Shown in pieces: positions 9,126 through 18,260 of a stretch of DNA of 64,000 nucleotides (positions within the stretch are counted from its first letter, which is position 1; each line of letters begins with the position of its first letter). The DNA comes from Streptomyces sp. NRRL F-6492 (GTDB lineage Bacteria; Actinomycetota; Actinomycetes; Streptomycetales; Streptomycetaceae). The notes beneath the pieces are model-generated. The model searched no databases and was not told the origin of the DNA. It worked only from the letters and a program-made list of their open reading frames with translations. Both the position numbers and the translations under genes were made by a program. The stretch is from positions 1 to 64,000 of the forward strand of contig NZ_LGEG01000091.1 of the NCBI RefSeq assembly GCF_001280125.1, written 5' to 3'.

Positions 9126-10238
9126 TCAGCCGAACTGCTGCTCCAGGTCCTTGAGCTTGCGCTCCAGGGAGTCGAGACGGGGCAGCGCCTGGGTGTCGTC
9201 CTCGGCGGTGAGGTCCACCGTCCGGGAGTCTCCCGTCCGGGGCTCATCGCCCCTCACGGCTTGCAGGGATGGCCTTTGGCGAAGGGGCAGTTGTCCGGGG
9301 TCCGCTATGGCGGGCTCCACGACGGGCGCCGGGACGGCCCCCGTCGTGGAGCCCGACCCGGCGACCTGGGCGGGCGCCGTGCCCGGGGCGGCCGTGGTGT
9401 TCAGCGCGGCCATCTCGACCTGGCGGCCGCCGCCGCGCCCGAGCCCGAAGGCACGGTGCTGACGGTTGATCGCCTTGAGCCGGGCCCGGTCCAGCTTCAC
9501 CTGGTCCCGCCTGCGGATCCGGTTCTGCTCCTTCTCCCTGCGGTCCTCCCGCACCTCGTCGACCGCCTCGTCCAGGGTCCGCACGTTCTCCAGGAGCATC
9601 AGGGACCAGGCCGCGAAGGTCTCCCGGGGCGCCCTCAGCCAGCGGACGATCCGGATCTGCGGCAGCGGGCGGGGCACCAGGCCCTGCTCGCGCAGCGCGG
9701 CCCGGCGGGTCTGCTTCAGCGCCCGGTCGAAGAGGACCGCCGCCGAGAGGGACATGCCCGCGAAGAAGTGCGGGGCCCCGTCGTGGCCGAAGCCCCTGGG
9801 CGCGTGCACCCAGTTGAACCAGGCCGCCGCGCCCGCGAACAGCCAGACGAGCAGGCGCGAGCCGAGGGCCGCGTCGCCGTGGCTGGCCTCGCGGACGGCG
9901 AGGACCGAGCAGAACATGGCGGCGCCGTCGAGGCCGAAGGGCACGAGGTACTCCCAGCCGCCGGAGAGGCTGAGGTTCTGGCGGCCGAAGCCCACCAGCC
10001 CGTGGAAGGAGAGCGCGGCCGCGACGGCCGCACAGCAGAACAGCAGGCCGTACGAGGCGAATCCGTAGACCGCCTCCTTGCGCCTGCGGCGTTCCTCGCT
10101 GCGTTCCCAGGAGTCCTCGGCCGGGGTCTGGTCACCGGCGCGCTTCCCGCGCGCGAGCACCGCCACCGCCGTCAGGACCCCGGCGACCATCACGCCGCCG
10201 GGAAGCAGCCAGTCCAGCGATATGTCGGTCAGTCTCAT
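9126..10238 (-). CDS. DUF2637 membrane protein
   Basis: A 370-residue protein with about four to five predicted membrane segments in the first 190 residues: residues ~9-28, 58-80, 96-115, 128-146 and ~160-176. A charged cytoplasmic tail follows, rich in Arg/Lys/Glu (EDRREKEQNRIRRRDQVKLDRARLK) with a low-complexity C-terminus and a final coiled-coil-like stretch (LERKLKDLEQQF). This organisation matches DUF2637, common in Streptomyces and sometimes linked to plasmid-transfer genes; the function is unknown. No transfer genes are near it here. The ATG at 10238 is the natural start (MRLTDISLDW). Confidence 0.8.
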   Translation of the reverse strand: MRLTDISLDWLLPGGVMVAGVLTAVAVLARGKRAGDQTPAEDSWERSEERRRRKEAVYGFASYGLLFCCAAVAAALSFHGLVGFGRQNLSLSGGWEYLVPFGLDGAAMFCSVLAVREASHGDAALGSRLLVWLFAGAAAWFNWVHAPRGFGHDGAPHFFAGMSLSAAVLFDRALKQTRRAALREQGLVPRPLPQIRIVRWLRAPRETFAAWSLMLLENVRTLDEAVDEVREDRREKEQNRIRRRDQVKLDRARLKAINRQHRAFGLGRGGGRQVEMAALNTTAAPGTAPAQVAGSGSTTGAVPAPVVEPAIADPGQLPLRQRPSLQAVRGDEPRTGDSRTVDLTAEDDTQALPRLDSLERKLKDLEQQFG

Positions 10239-10404
10239 GCGGTGTCCCTTGCATCGCGGTAGGGCGTTCGGTCGCCCATACTGACCGACCTCGTACGGCC
10301 CTCACGGCGTTTCGGGGCAAGACCACGCCATCGGGGTGCCGGGCCATACGAATAGGGGCGATCCGGTCGAACGTCCTTGCAGGGGAGGGGGTTAGCGTTC
10401 GATT

Positions 10405-10428
10405 GACGCCACCCTTCCGGGTGGCGTA
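10405..10428 (-). terminator. Hairpin terminator downstream of the FhuF-like gene
   Basis: ACGCCACCC (10406-10414) pairs perfectly with GGGTGGCGT (10419-10427) across a TTCC loop, extended by one T-A pair. It lies 25 bp after the stop of the minus-strand gene at 10453. Confidence 0.65.
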
Positions 10429-10452
10429 ATCGTCGTGCGGTCCGGCCGGGCC

Positions 10453-11310
10453 TCAGGCGGCCGCGGTCAGCCGCCGGACCCGGTCGGCGTCGCAGGTTCG
10501 CGGGCAGGTGACGCAGGTGTCCTCGGGGCGCAGCGTGTAGAAGAAGCAGCAGGTGGCCCGGTCGCGGGTGGTGAGCGGGGCGCCGCCGGGGCCCTCGGCG
10601 CCGGGCAGCTCCCGGAAGCCCGCGGAGCCCGCGTACGGCTTGGCCGTGCCCGGCATGAGGAGCTCCAGCTCCGCCATCGCCCGCCGCTCCTCGCCGAGCA
10701 GGGTGCCGACGTACCAGAGGCCCTCGACGATCTCGTCCGTCGCCATCCCCCACAGGGCCCGGCGGCCGCGCCGCATCCGGGAGCCGAAGCCGTCGAGGAC
10801 CGACTCGAAGTGCTCGGCGAGCGAGGAGCGCACCTCGGCCCGCAGCGCCTCCTCGTCGGCGACGACCCGGGCGCCGGGCAGGGCCGCGGCGGGGTCGCCC
10901 GGCAGGCAGGCGAACTCCTCGACCCGGACCGCCATGCGGCCGAGCGTGCGCTGGAAGGCCACGTTCCGGACGGGCAGGCGGGGGACCCGGCGGTCCAGGA
11001 ACCAGGGGACGGTCACCAGGAGGCAGGCGGGCCAGGCGTAGCGGTGCAGTCCGAAGCTGGCGACGACGTCGGGGCGGGCCCGGGTGCCGTAGTCCCGCAG
11101 CACCTGCTCGTCGTCCCAGGCCAGGAAGGCGTCGAGCTCGGCGCCGCCGGCCGCGAGCGCCTCCGCGTCGACCCAGCCCTCACCGCGCGGCAGGACCTCA
11201 CCGAGGGCGTGTTCCTCTATGCGCAGGTACGAGAAGACCTCGGCGAGGCGGGCGTAGGAGGCTGCGACGGGCGAGGCGGGCGGGGCGGGCAACAGGGCGG
11301 GGACGGTCAT
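10453..11310 (-). CDS. FhuF-like (2Fe-2S) ferric-siderophore reductase family protein
   Basis: A 285-residue protein whose C-terminus carries the FhuF-type cysteine set CC-x10-C-x2-C (ATCCFFYTLRPEDTCVTC) that binds a 2Fe-2S cluster. Family members reduce ferric siderophores in the cytoplasm to release iron. A further cysteine follows three residues later (CPRTC). The ATG at 11310 is chosen, with GGTGG upstream; a GTG at 11319 is possible but lacks a ribosome site. A near-perfect iron box lies 26 bp upstream of the start, so iron repression by DmdR/IdeR is well supported by sequence. Confidence 0.85.
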   Translation of the reverse strand: MTVPALLPAPPASPVAASYARLAEVFSYLRIEEHALGEVLPRGEGWVDAEALAAGGAELDAFLAWDDEQVLRDYGTRARPDVVASFGLHRYAWPACLLVTVPWFLDRRVPRLPVRNVAFQRTLGRMAVRVEEFACLPGDPAAALPGARVVADEEALRAEVRSSLAEHFESVLDGFGSRMRRGRRALWGMATDEIVEGLWYVGTLLGEERRAMAELELLMPGTAKPYAGSAGFRELPGAEGPGGAPLTTRDRATCCFFYTLRPEDTCVTCPRTCDADRVRRLTAAA

Positions 11311-11335
11311 GCGGACCACCGAATCGCGATCGTTG

Positions 11336-11354
11336 GCAGGTAAGGCTTACCTTA
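11336..11354 (-). promoter_or_regulatory. Iron box (DmdR/IdeR operator)
   Basis: The 19-mer here contains the perfect inverted repeat AGGTAAG-g-CTTACCT (11338-11352). It matches 14 of 19 positions of the TTAGGTTAGG/CTAACCTAA iron-box consensus. It lies just upstream of the FhuF-like gene on the minus strand. DtxR-family repressors bind such sites when loaded with Fe2+. Confidence 0.85.
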
Positions 11355-11503
11355 CCCGATTCGATCGCGTGTCTCACCACCGGCACACGGCTCCGACCTG
11401 CGAGGCGTCTCTCACACCCCTGGCACGGGTCCGTTCGCCTATGGTGCACAGAGGACCCGCGCGACGCGAGCCGGGCCCGGCACGAGGCCGCAGGAGGACC
11501 CGG

Positions 11504-12394
11504 GTGGAGCAGGGCGCAGCGCGCGAGCGGACGACGGGAACCCCGTCACCGCCCCCGACCCCGCCCTCCGCCGACGCCGCGTCCGGCGAGTTGGCGGAAC
11601 CGGCCGGGGCGACGGGCGCGGACGCGCGGTCCGTACGAGTGCCGGGGCAGGCCCGAAGCACGGAGCCGGCCCGGGGCGCGGTCCCGGCCCCCGGGCTCCC
11701 GTACGCCCGGGACGAGCACACCCACGACGAGCACACCCACGACGAGCCGGCCGGGCTCACGGTGCCCCGGTCCGTGCGGCGGCACTCCGTGCGCGGGCAG
11801 GTCCTCGAAGCGCTCCGCACCGCCCTCGTCGGCGGCGAGCTGGTCCCCGGCGAGGTGTACTCCGCGCCCGCCCTCGCCGAGCGCTTCGGCGTCTCCGCCA
11901 CCCCCGTCCGCGAGGCCATGCAGCGCCTGGCCGTCGAGGGCGCCGTCGAGGTCGTGCCGAACCGCGGCTTCCGCGTCACCGAGCGCACCCCCCGCGAGCT
12001 GGCCGAACTGGCCGAGATCCGCGCGCTCATCGAGGTCCCCGTCATGCTGCGGCTCGCCCGCACCGTCCCGGCCGCCCGCTGGGCCGAGCTGCGCCCGCTG
12101 GCCGAAGCCACCGCGACGGCCGCGGCCCGGGGCGACCGCGCCCACTACGCCGAGGCCGACCGCGCCTTCCACCGGGCCGTCCTCTCCCTCGCCGGGAACC
12201 AGCAGCTGCTCGCCGTCGCCGACGACCTCCACCGGCGCTCCCAGTGGCCCTTGATCAGCGCCCCCGTCCTGCGCCACGGCGTCCTCGTCGCCGACGCCGC
12301 CGAGCACACCGCCCTGCTCGACGCCCTGATCGCCCAGGACCTGGCCGTCGTCCAGGCCCTCGTGCGGGAGCACTTCACCGGATCGGAGTGCTGA
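11504..12394 (+). CDS. GntR/FCD-family transcriptional regulator
   Basis: A 296-residue FadR-type regulator. A winged HTH spans ~91-160 (SAPALAERFGVSATPVREAMQRLAVEGAVEVV), and an FCD effector-binding helical domain spans ~165-290 (EIRALIEVPV, HRAVLSLAGN). The GTG at 11504 is strongly favoured because AGGAGG ends 6 nt before it. The first 90 residues are disordered and end with a duplicated histidine-rich stretch, DEHTHDEHTHDE. The ligand and targets are not apparent from its neighbours. The 190-bp divergent region with the iron-box gene separates the two promoters. Confidence 0.87.
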   Translation: MEQGAARERTTGTPSPPPTPPSADAASGELAEPAGATGADARSVRVPGQARSTEPARGAVPAPGLPYARDEHTHDEHTHDEPAGLTVPRSVRRHSVRGQVLEALRTALVGGELVPGEVYSAPALAERFGVSATPVREAMQRLAVEGAVEVVPNRGFRVTERTPRELAELAEIRALIEVPVMLRLARTVPAARWAELRPLAEATATAAARGDRAHYAEADRAFHRAVLSLAGNQQLLAVADDLHRRSQWPLISAPVLRHGVLVADAAEHTALLDALIAQDLAVVQALVREHFTGSEC

Positions 12395-12459
12395 GCGCCC
12401 GGGGCGACTAAGGTCGTGGGCGTCAGCCGCTCGTACCGTGCCGTCCGTGAGGTGCCCCC

Positions 12460-14127
12460 ATGCCGTCCGCGACCCCGTCCCCGGCCTGGGACGGACGTCG
12501 GCCCGCCACCGGTACGGAACCCGGGGCGACGGCCCTGCTCGGCTGGCTCACCGACCCCGACGCGCCCCGGCTCTGCCTCGTCACCGGCGCCCCCGGCAGC
12601 GGCAAGACGGCGCTGCTCGGCTGGCTCGCCGCGCACGGCCCGCGCTCCGGCCGCACCCGCCGCCGCCCCGCCCGGGTGCTCGTCCCGCTGGCCGGGCAGA
12701 GCGTCCTCGGCGCGGCCTGGACCGTCGCCGACCGCCTCGGCGTGGTGGCCGGAACCCCCGGCGACCTCGTCGACGCCCTCGCCACCAGCGAGGCGCGGCC
12801 CACCGGCCGGGCCGTCCTGCTCCTCACCGACCTGCACGCCGCCGCCGAACCCGACGCGCTCGCCCGGCTGGTCACGGAACTCGCCGGCGTGGGCCGGGTC
12901 CGGCTCGTGGTCGAGGCCCGCGACGACACCCCCGCCCTCGCCGCCCTGCGCGCCGACCGCCGGGTGGCCCTCGTGGACCTCGACGGCGACCCCGCCCCCC
13001 TCGACGCGCCCACGGAGCCCGCCCGGCCGCTGCCGGACCTCTCCGACCCGGCGGCCGTCTGCGCCGCCGACCCGCTGCTCGTCACCACGGCGTACGTCAC
13101 CGGCTCCGCCCCGGCCGGGGTGCCCGGCACCCTCGACGGGCCCGAACCCTCCGGGCGCCCCGGCGAGACCACCGCCGAGGACCACGGCGGCCTGCGCACC
13201 GCCTGGATGCGGGCCGGACAGTCCCTCTGCCGCGCGCAGCCCCCGGCGGAACGGGCCCTGGTGCTGCTCGCCGCGCTCGGCGACGGGGCCGACCCCCGGC
13301 TGCGCCCCGCCCTCGCCGACCTCGCGGCGGCCGCGCCCTGGCGGCTCCGCTGGGCCCGTCACCGCGGCGACCTGACCCCGCCCTGGCCGGGCCCGGTCAC
13401 CGTCCTCGGCGCGGCGGGCGGCCCGCTGGAGGGCACCCTGCTCGTGGGCGACCGCACCGGCACCGTACGCCTGCTGCACGAGACCGACGCGAGCTCCGCC
13501 GGGCGCCTGGCGCACACCGTTCCCGGCCGGATCGCCGCCCTGGCGCCCGCGCCGGACGGCACGGTGCTGATCCTGGACGACCGGGGCCGGCTGCACACCG
13601 TACGGGGCACGGCGCCCCGGCCCCCGTACCTGGAGCGCCTCACCGAGGCGGTCTCCGCGACGCTCGCCCGCCACCCCGGCACGGCCCTCGCGGCGATCGC
13701 CGGCTCGGTGGTGGTGGGGGACCGGCTCGGTTCCGTGCACGCCTTCGGCCTCACCGGCCTCCACCAGACGGCCTCCCACAGCGGCCGGGTCACGGCGGTC
13801 GCGGCGGTGGAGTCCGCGACCCCCTTCGTCTGCTCCGGCGGCGCCGACGGGACCGTGCGGCTCTGGACCCCGGGGCGCGACCCGCGCCCCGAGCCCCTCG
13901 CCGAACGCCCCTCCCCGGTGGTCTCCCTGCACGCCGCGGAGACCCCGCGGGGCTCCCTGGTCGCCGCGGCCTGGGCCGACGGGCTCGTCGAGCTCCACCG
14001 GCCGGAGGGCGGCCCGAAGCTCTCCTTCCGCCCCGGCCCCCCGGTCCGCGCCGTCGCCGTCACCGGCTCCGGTTCCCTCCTCGTCGGCACCGACGAGAGC
14101 CTGCTGTGCCTCGCCGCGAAAAGGTGA
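12460..14127 (+). CDS. P-loop NTPase with WD40-like C-terminal repeats
   Basis: A 555-residue protein. A Walker A motif, GAPGSGKT, is at residues 43-50, followed by a STAND/AAA-like region (VLLLTDLHAAAEPD). The second half (about 300-555) is a beta-propeller-like domain with degenerate WD40 units, the clearest being SGGADGTVRLWTPG. Such proteins act as switches or scaffolds; the role here is unknown. The ATG at 12460 starts MPSATPSPAWDG. It begins 66 bp after the GntR gene and could be co-transcribed with it. Convergent with the TPR protein at 14161. Confidence 0.75.
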   Translation: MPSATPSPAWDGRRPATGTEPGATALLGWLTDPDAPRLCLVTGAPGSGKTALLGWLAAHGPRSGRTRRRPARVLVPLAGQSVLGAAWTVADRLGVVAGTPGDLVDALATSEARPTGRAVLLLTDLHAAAEPDALARLVTELAGVGRVRLVVEARDDTPALAALRADRRVALVDLDGDPAPLDAPTEPARPLPDLSDPAAVCAADPLLVTTAYVTGSAPAGVPGTLDGPEPSGRPGETTAEDHGGLRTAWMRAGQSLCRAQPPAERALVLLAALGDGADPRLRPALADLAAAAPWRLRWARHRGDLTPPWPGPVTVLGAAGGPLEGTLLVGDRTGTVRLLHETDASSAGRLAHTVPGRIAALAPAPDGTVLILDDRGRLHTVRGTAPRPPYLERLTEAVSATLARHPGTALAAIAGSVVVGDRLGSVHAFGLTGLHQTASHSGRVTAVAAVESATPFVCSGGADGTVRLWTPGRDPRPEPLAERPSPVVSLHAAETPRGSLVAAAWADGLVELHRPEGGPKLSFRPGPPVRAVAVTGSGSLLVGTDESLLCLAAKR

Positions 14128-14160
14128 CGCCGGGTCAACAAGCCTTTCTATGAAGGGAAT

Positions 14161-14964
14161 TCATGCGGCCGGGTGCGGGGTGAGCTGGGACGACAGCCAG
14201 GTCGGCACCCCGCCCAGCAGCCGGAAGAGGCGCCGCGCCTCCGCCCGCAGCCGGCCGGCCTCCGGTTCGGTCTCGGTGGTGGCCAGGGCGGTGAGGGCCG
14301 GAGCCGTACCCACCAGGTAGCCCAACTCCTCCCGGATCCGCAGTGATTCGGCGAATCCGTGTCTCGCCTCCGCCAACTCGCCCTCGCGCAGCGCCAGTCC
14401 GGCCAGGTGGCGCCAGGTGGAGGAGAGCAGCAGCGAGTCCCCCTGGGCGGCCGCCCCCGCGTGCGCCCTGCGGTACGCGGCGCGGGCCGCCTGCGGGGAG
14501 TCGCCGAGGTTCTGGGCGATCAGGCCGCGCCGGAAGTCCAGCAGCGGCCGGCCCCCGGCGGAGGGGGCGATCAGGGCCGCCGCCCGGCCCAGGGCCATCC
14601 GGGCCTCGTCGGCCCGGTCGCGGACCCCGAGCAGGGTGGACGCGTAGGCGAGGTAGCCGCGTTCGCAGGCGGCGGCTCCGCGTTCCTCGTCGGTGCGGGC
14701 GACCGCCTCGGCCGTCCGCAGGGCCTCCTCGGCGTCGGCCCAGCCCTTCTCGGTGTAGAGGCAGCGCTCGATGAGCAGCGCGGCCCGTTCGAGCGCCGCG
14801 GCCGGTTCGGTGGCGCGCGGCGCGAGCAGCGCGGCCGCGTCCGTCCAGCAGCCCCGGGAGCGGAGACGCCATATGGCGGTCTCCACGGGAGTCTCCTTGC
14901 CGTGGGCGAGGGACGGATCTTCGCCATCCCTTGATTCGGAACCAGACATGGCGGTATCCGCCAC
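14161..14964 (-). CDS. TPR-like helical-repeat protein of unknown function
   Basis: A 267-residue alanine-rich helical protein with several degenerate tetratricopeptide-like units (RAALLIERCLYTEKGWADAEEALRTAEAVA and similar, ~50-240). No enzyme motif is visible. The GTG at 14964 is preferred because GGGGAGGG stands 4-5 nt before it; an ATG five codons later is the alternative. The protein may be a protein-protein interaction module. Confidence 0.7.
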   Translation of the reverse strand: MADTAMSGSESRDGEDPSLAHGKETPVETAIWRLRSRGCWTDAAALLAPRATEPAAALERAALLIERCLYTEKGWADAEEALRTAEAVARTDEERGAAACERGYLAYASTLLGVRDRADEARMALGRAAALIAPSAGGRPLLDFRRGLIAQNLGDSPQAARAAYRRAHAGAAAQGDSLLLSSTWRHLAGLALREGELAEARHGFAESLRIREELGYLVGTAPALTALATTETEPEAGRLRAEARRLFRLLGGVPTWLSSQLTPHPAA

Positions 14965-15195
14965 ATTGCCCTCCCCGAGCGCGCCATCGAGCTGTTGAGT
15001 AGACCCGCATCTCAGCACGAAGGGCCGCACCCGGCCAAGGGGTCGGGTGAAAGATTTCACAAAGGGACGATCGGTGTGGTGACCACCCTTCGGAGGGCGT
15101 CCGACGGGCCGTCAGATCGCCGCCGGGCCCGGGATCGGGCCCCGGCCCGGCCCGGCGGCCCACCCGGCCGACAGGTTCCCACCAGCCCGTACGTC

Positions 15196-15221
15196 ACTCC
15201 TTCGGACTCCTCCGAAGGAGT
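15196..15221 (-). terminator. Hairpin in the gap between pucR and the TPR gene
   Basis: ACTCCTTCGGA (15196-15206) and TCCGAAGGAGT (15211-15221) form a perfect 11-bp stem with a CTCC loop. It lies ~140 bp beyond the pucR stop and is the best terminator candidate in the 396-bp gap 14965-15360, which holds no gene. Confidence 0.6.
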
Positions 15222-15255
15222 GAATTCCCGGACGGGTTTCCGGGCCGCCGACGGG

Positions 15256-15345
15256 TCTCTGCCGGGCCTTCGACGGACCTTCGACGGACCTCCGCCGGGT
15301 GTCCCCGCCGGGCCTCCACCGAGCCTCCGACGCGCCTCCGCCGGA
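15256..15345. repeat. Degenerate 11-bp tandem repeats downstream of pucR
   Basis: About seven or eight units of the type CCTYCGMCGGR follow each other with 11-bp spacing (two identical CCTTCGACGGA units at 15267-15288), with one 13-bp unit. They fill the last part of the gap before the pucR stop codon. Confidence 0.6.
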
Positions 15346-15360
15346 TCGCTCCGGGACGCC

Positions 15361-17058
15361 TCAGCTCATCCGCAGCGCCAGGAAGAAGTCGAGCTTGTCC
15401 TCCAGCCGGGACAGGTCGCGGCCGGTGAGCTGTTCGATCCGGCCCACCCGGTACCGCAGCGTGTTCACGTGCAGGTGGAGCCGGGACGCGCAGCGCGTCC
15501 AGGAGCCGTCGCAGTCCAGGAACGCCTCCAGGGTCGGGATCAGCTCCGCCCGGTGCCGCCGGTCGTAGTCCCGCAGCGGGTCGAGCAGCCGGGCCGTGAA
15601 CGCCCGGCGGACGTCGTCGGGCACGAACGGCAGCAGCAGCACGTGCGAGGCCAGCTCGTGGTGCCCGGCCGCGCAGACCCGGCCCGGCCGGGCCGCGGCG
15701 ACCCGGCGGGCGTGCCGGGCCTCCTCCAGGGCCCCGCGCAGGCCCTCCGCCGAGTGCACGGCCGCGCTGACGCCCAGGGTCAGGCGCCCGTCGTCGGCGA
15801 GGCCCGCGGAGAGCGGAGCCCGTACGGCGGCGAGCAGCGCGTCCGCGTGCAGACCGGCGGCGGGCGTCCGGCCCTCGTCCTCGCTGTCCGGCAGCGGCCC
15901 GGCGGCCAGCGGCACCAGGGCGATGGCCTCGTCCCCGCTGTGCGCGACGGCGATCCGGTCGGCCGATTCGGCGCCGGCGGTCGCCGGGTCCACCAGGATC
16001 TCCTCCAGGAGCGCCTGCGCGACCGGGCCGCCGTCCACGGCGGAGCCCTGACCGGCCTCCTGCTCCCACTCCACCCGGGCGACGACGACCTGCCAGTGCG
16101 GGGCCGTGCCCAGCCCGGGGAGCAGCACCGGGGCGGCCACCCGCAGCCGGGCCGCGATCTCGGCGGGCGCGGCGCCCGTCTGCACCAGCTCCAGGACCTC
16201 CTGGGCGAGCCGGCGCCGCACCGTACGGGCCGCGTCGCGCCGGTCGCGCTCGACCGCGATCAGCTGGGTCACGCCCTGGAGCAGGTCGAGCCGGGCGGCC
16301 GGCCAGTCCCCGGCGTCCGCCTCGACGGCGAGCAGCCAGTCCGAGAGGACCGTCTCGCGCACGTCCCGGACGGCGGGCGCGGCGCCCCGGCCGGTGTTGC
16401 GGATCGGGAAGAGCGAGTACGTCGTGCCGCCGCCGGTCACCCGGTGCGGACCGCGCCGGCCGGTCCGGACGGCGGCCAGGTGCTCACCGGCCAGGGTGGC
16501 GGCGAGTCCGCTGTCCAGCGGCTCCCCGGCGCCCGCGATCCGGCGGCCGGTGGGGGAGAGGACCCAGGCCCGCAGGTCCAGGTCGGAGCCGAGCAGATCG
16601 AGGACGACCTCGGGGCCGCCGCCCGCCGGACCGGAGGTCATCAGGCGCCGGTGGCGGTCGACGACGGCCGCCAGGTCCCCGGCCCGCTCGCCGGACACCT
16701 GTCGAACAACGTGCTCGGTGATCGTCGCGAACGCAACGGACTCGTTGACCGCGAAGAGCGGCAGCCGATGGCGCGAACACGCCTGTACGAGATCGTCGGG
16801 GATGTCCCCGAGCTCCGCCTCGCCCGCCGCGAGCGCCGCCACCCCGGCCGAGGCCAGGAGCCGGGCGAAGGGCTCGGCGTCGGCCGGCTCCCGCAGCCAG
16901 GCGAGACCGGTGAGGACCAGCTCTCCGCCGGACAGGTACCGGCTGGGATCCTTGAGGTCCGTCGTCATCACGCCCCGGACGGTGCGGTCCAGCTCGTCCT
17001 CGCCGCCGAGCAGGCGCAGCCCCAGCGCGTCGTTCTCCAGCAGTGCGCGCAGCCGCAT
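15361..17058 (-). CDS. pucR: PucR-family transcriptional regulator of purine catabolism
   Basis: A 565-residue PucR-type regulator. The N-terminal ~120 residues form the purine-catabolism regulator domain (MRLRALLENDALGLRLLGG, then DLKDPSRYLSGGELVLTG). The middle is GGDEF-like/CdaR-like, and the C-terminus carries the PucR HTH_30 (SRLHLHVNTLRYRVGRIEQLTGRDL). The start at 17058 matches the family. It is divergent from the xanthine dehydrogenase operon at 17369, which fits a role in sensing purine breakdown. Whether it activates or represses cannot be read from the sequence. Confidence 0.88.
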   Translation of the reverse strand: MRLRALLENDALGLRLLGGEDELDRTVRGVMTTDLKDPSRYLSGGELVLTGLAWLREPADAEPFARLLASAGVAALAAGEAELGDIPDDLVQACSRHRLPLFAVNESVAFATITEHVVRQVSGERAGDLAAVVDRHRRLMTSGPAGGGPEVVLDLLGSDLDLRAWVLSPTGRRIAGAGEPLDSGLAATLAGEHLAAVRTGRRGPHRVTGGGTTYSLFPIRNTGRGAAPAVRDVRETVLSDWLLAVEADAGDWPAARLDLLQGVTQLIAVERDRRDAARTVRRRLAQEVLELVQTGAAPAEIAARLRVAAPVLLPGLGTAPHWQVVVARVEWEQEAGQGSAVDGGPVAQALLEEILVDPATAGAESADRIAVAHSGDEAIALVPLAAGPLPDSEDEGRTPAAGLHADALLAAVRAPLSAGLADDGRLTLGVSAAVHSAEGLRGALEEARHARRVAAARPGRVCAAGHHELASHVLLLPFVPDDVRRAFTARLLDPLRDYDRRHRAELIPTLEAFLDCDGSWTRCASRLHLHVNTLRYRVGRIEQLTGRDLSRLEDKLDFFLALRMS

Positions 17059-17368
17059 GATGTCGCCGCCGTCCTTCTCGTCAGTGCTCGTGGATGTCGC
17101 GTTGTCGACGGTGCGGTGGTGCCACCGTTTCCAGGGGGAAACGGTGAGGTTTCCGTTTCCCGTCTTTCGTTCGAATCTACAAGACGACGGTGGGCGCCAG
17201 CCAACTCCTTCATGTTTTCGGTGACTGCACCCAGGAGAACGTGGGCTTGTGTACTAGGCCACACACCGCGTGAACAGCACATGAACAAGTCGAGGGCCGG
17301 CCGTCTTCCCGGGCCCATCCGCACCGCCCTGATCATCCGATCACCAGAATCACTAGAAGAGAGCCACC
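17059..17368. promoter_or_regulatory. Divergent promoter region pucR / xanthine dehydrogenase
   Basis: This 310-bp gap contains no gene. It holds a perfect 10-bp inverted repeat, CACCGTTTCC (17123-17132) with GGAAACGGTG (17137-17146), ~65 bp upstream of pucR, followed by further TTTCC runs. An AGGAG-poor leader precedes the xdh start (GAAGAGAG before 17369). The palindrome is a candidate PucR operator. Confidence 0.5.
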
Positions 17369-18259
17369 ATGGACTTCCTTCGCCCCGCCAGCTGGGAGGA
17401 GGCGCTCGCCGCCAAGGCCGAGCACCCCACGGCCGTGCCCATCGCAGGCGGTACCGACATCATGGTCGAGATCAACTTCGACCACCGGCGTCCCGAGTAC
17501 CTCCTGGACCTGAACCGTATCGAGCTGCTGAGCGAGTGGGAGGTCGGCGAGGAGAACGTCCGGCTCGGCGCCTCCGTCTCCTACACCCGGATCATGGAGA
17601 ACCTGCGGGCCGAACTGCCCGGCCTGGCGCTCGCCTCGCACACGGTGGCCTCCCCGCAGATCCGCAACCGCGGCGGCGTCGGCGGCAACCTCGGCACCGC
17701 CTCCCCGGCCGGTGACGCCCACCCGGCCCTGCTCGCCGCGGGCGCCGAGGTCGAGGTCGAGTCCGTGCGCGGCAGCCGGTTCATCCCGATCGACGCGTTC
17801 TACACGGGTGTGAAGCGCAACGCGCTGGAGCCCGACGAACTCATCAAGACCGTCCACATCAAGAAGGCGGACGGCCCCCAGCAGTACTCCAAGGTCGGCA
17901 CCCGCAACGCGATGGTCATCGCCGTCTGCGCCTTCGGCCTGGCGCTCCACCCGGAGACCCGGACCGTGCGCACCGGCATCGGCTCCGCCGCGCCGACCCC
18001 GATCCGCGCCAAGGAGGCCGAGGCCTTCCTGAACGCGGCCCTGGAGGAGGGCGGCTTCTGGGACAGCGGAAAGATCATCACCCCGTCGATCGCGAAGCAG
18101 TTCGCCGACCTCTGCTCGGGCGCCGCGAACCCGATCGACGACGTCCGGGGCACCGCCAAGTACCGCCGCCACGCCGTCGGCATCATGGCCCGCCGCCAGC
18201 TCGGCTGGACCTGGGAGCAGTACCGCGGCACCGGCCGCACGCTTGAGGGAGCTGCATAA
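17369..18259 (+). CDS. Xanthine dehydrogenase FAD-binding subunit
   Basis: A 296-residue medium subunit of the molybdenum hydroxylase family. FAD-binding motifs are present: PIAGGTDIMVE (~25-35) and the glycine-rich NRGGVGGNLGTASPAGD (~104-120). The C-terminal CO_deh_flav domain follows. It carries electrons from the Fe-S centres to NAD+. It is the first gene of the operon FAD / Fe-S / Mo, with 1-2 bp between genes. The ATG at 17369 has GAAGAGAG upstream. Confidence 0.92.
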   Translation: MDFLRPASWEEALAAKAEHPTAVPIAGGTDIMVEINFDHRRPEYLLDLNRIELLSEWEVGEENVRLGASVSYTRIMENLRAELPGLALASHTVASPQIRNRGGVGGNLGTASPAGDAHPALLAAGAEVEVESVRGSRFIPIDAFYTGVKRNALEPDELIKTVHIKKADGPQQYSKVGTRNAMVIAVCAFGLALHPETRTVRTGIGSAAPTPIRAKEAEAFLNAALEEGGFWDSGKIITPSIAKQFADLCSGAANPIDDVRGTAKYRRHAVGIMARRQLGWTWEQYRGTGRTLEGAA

Positions 18260-18260
18260 C

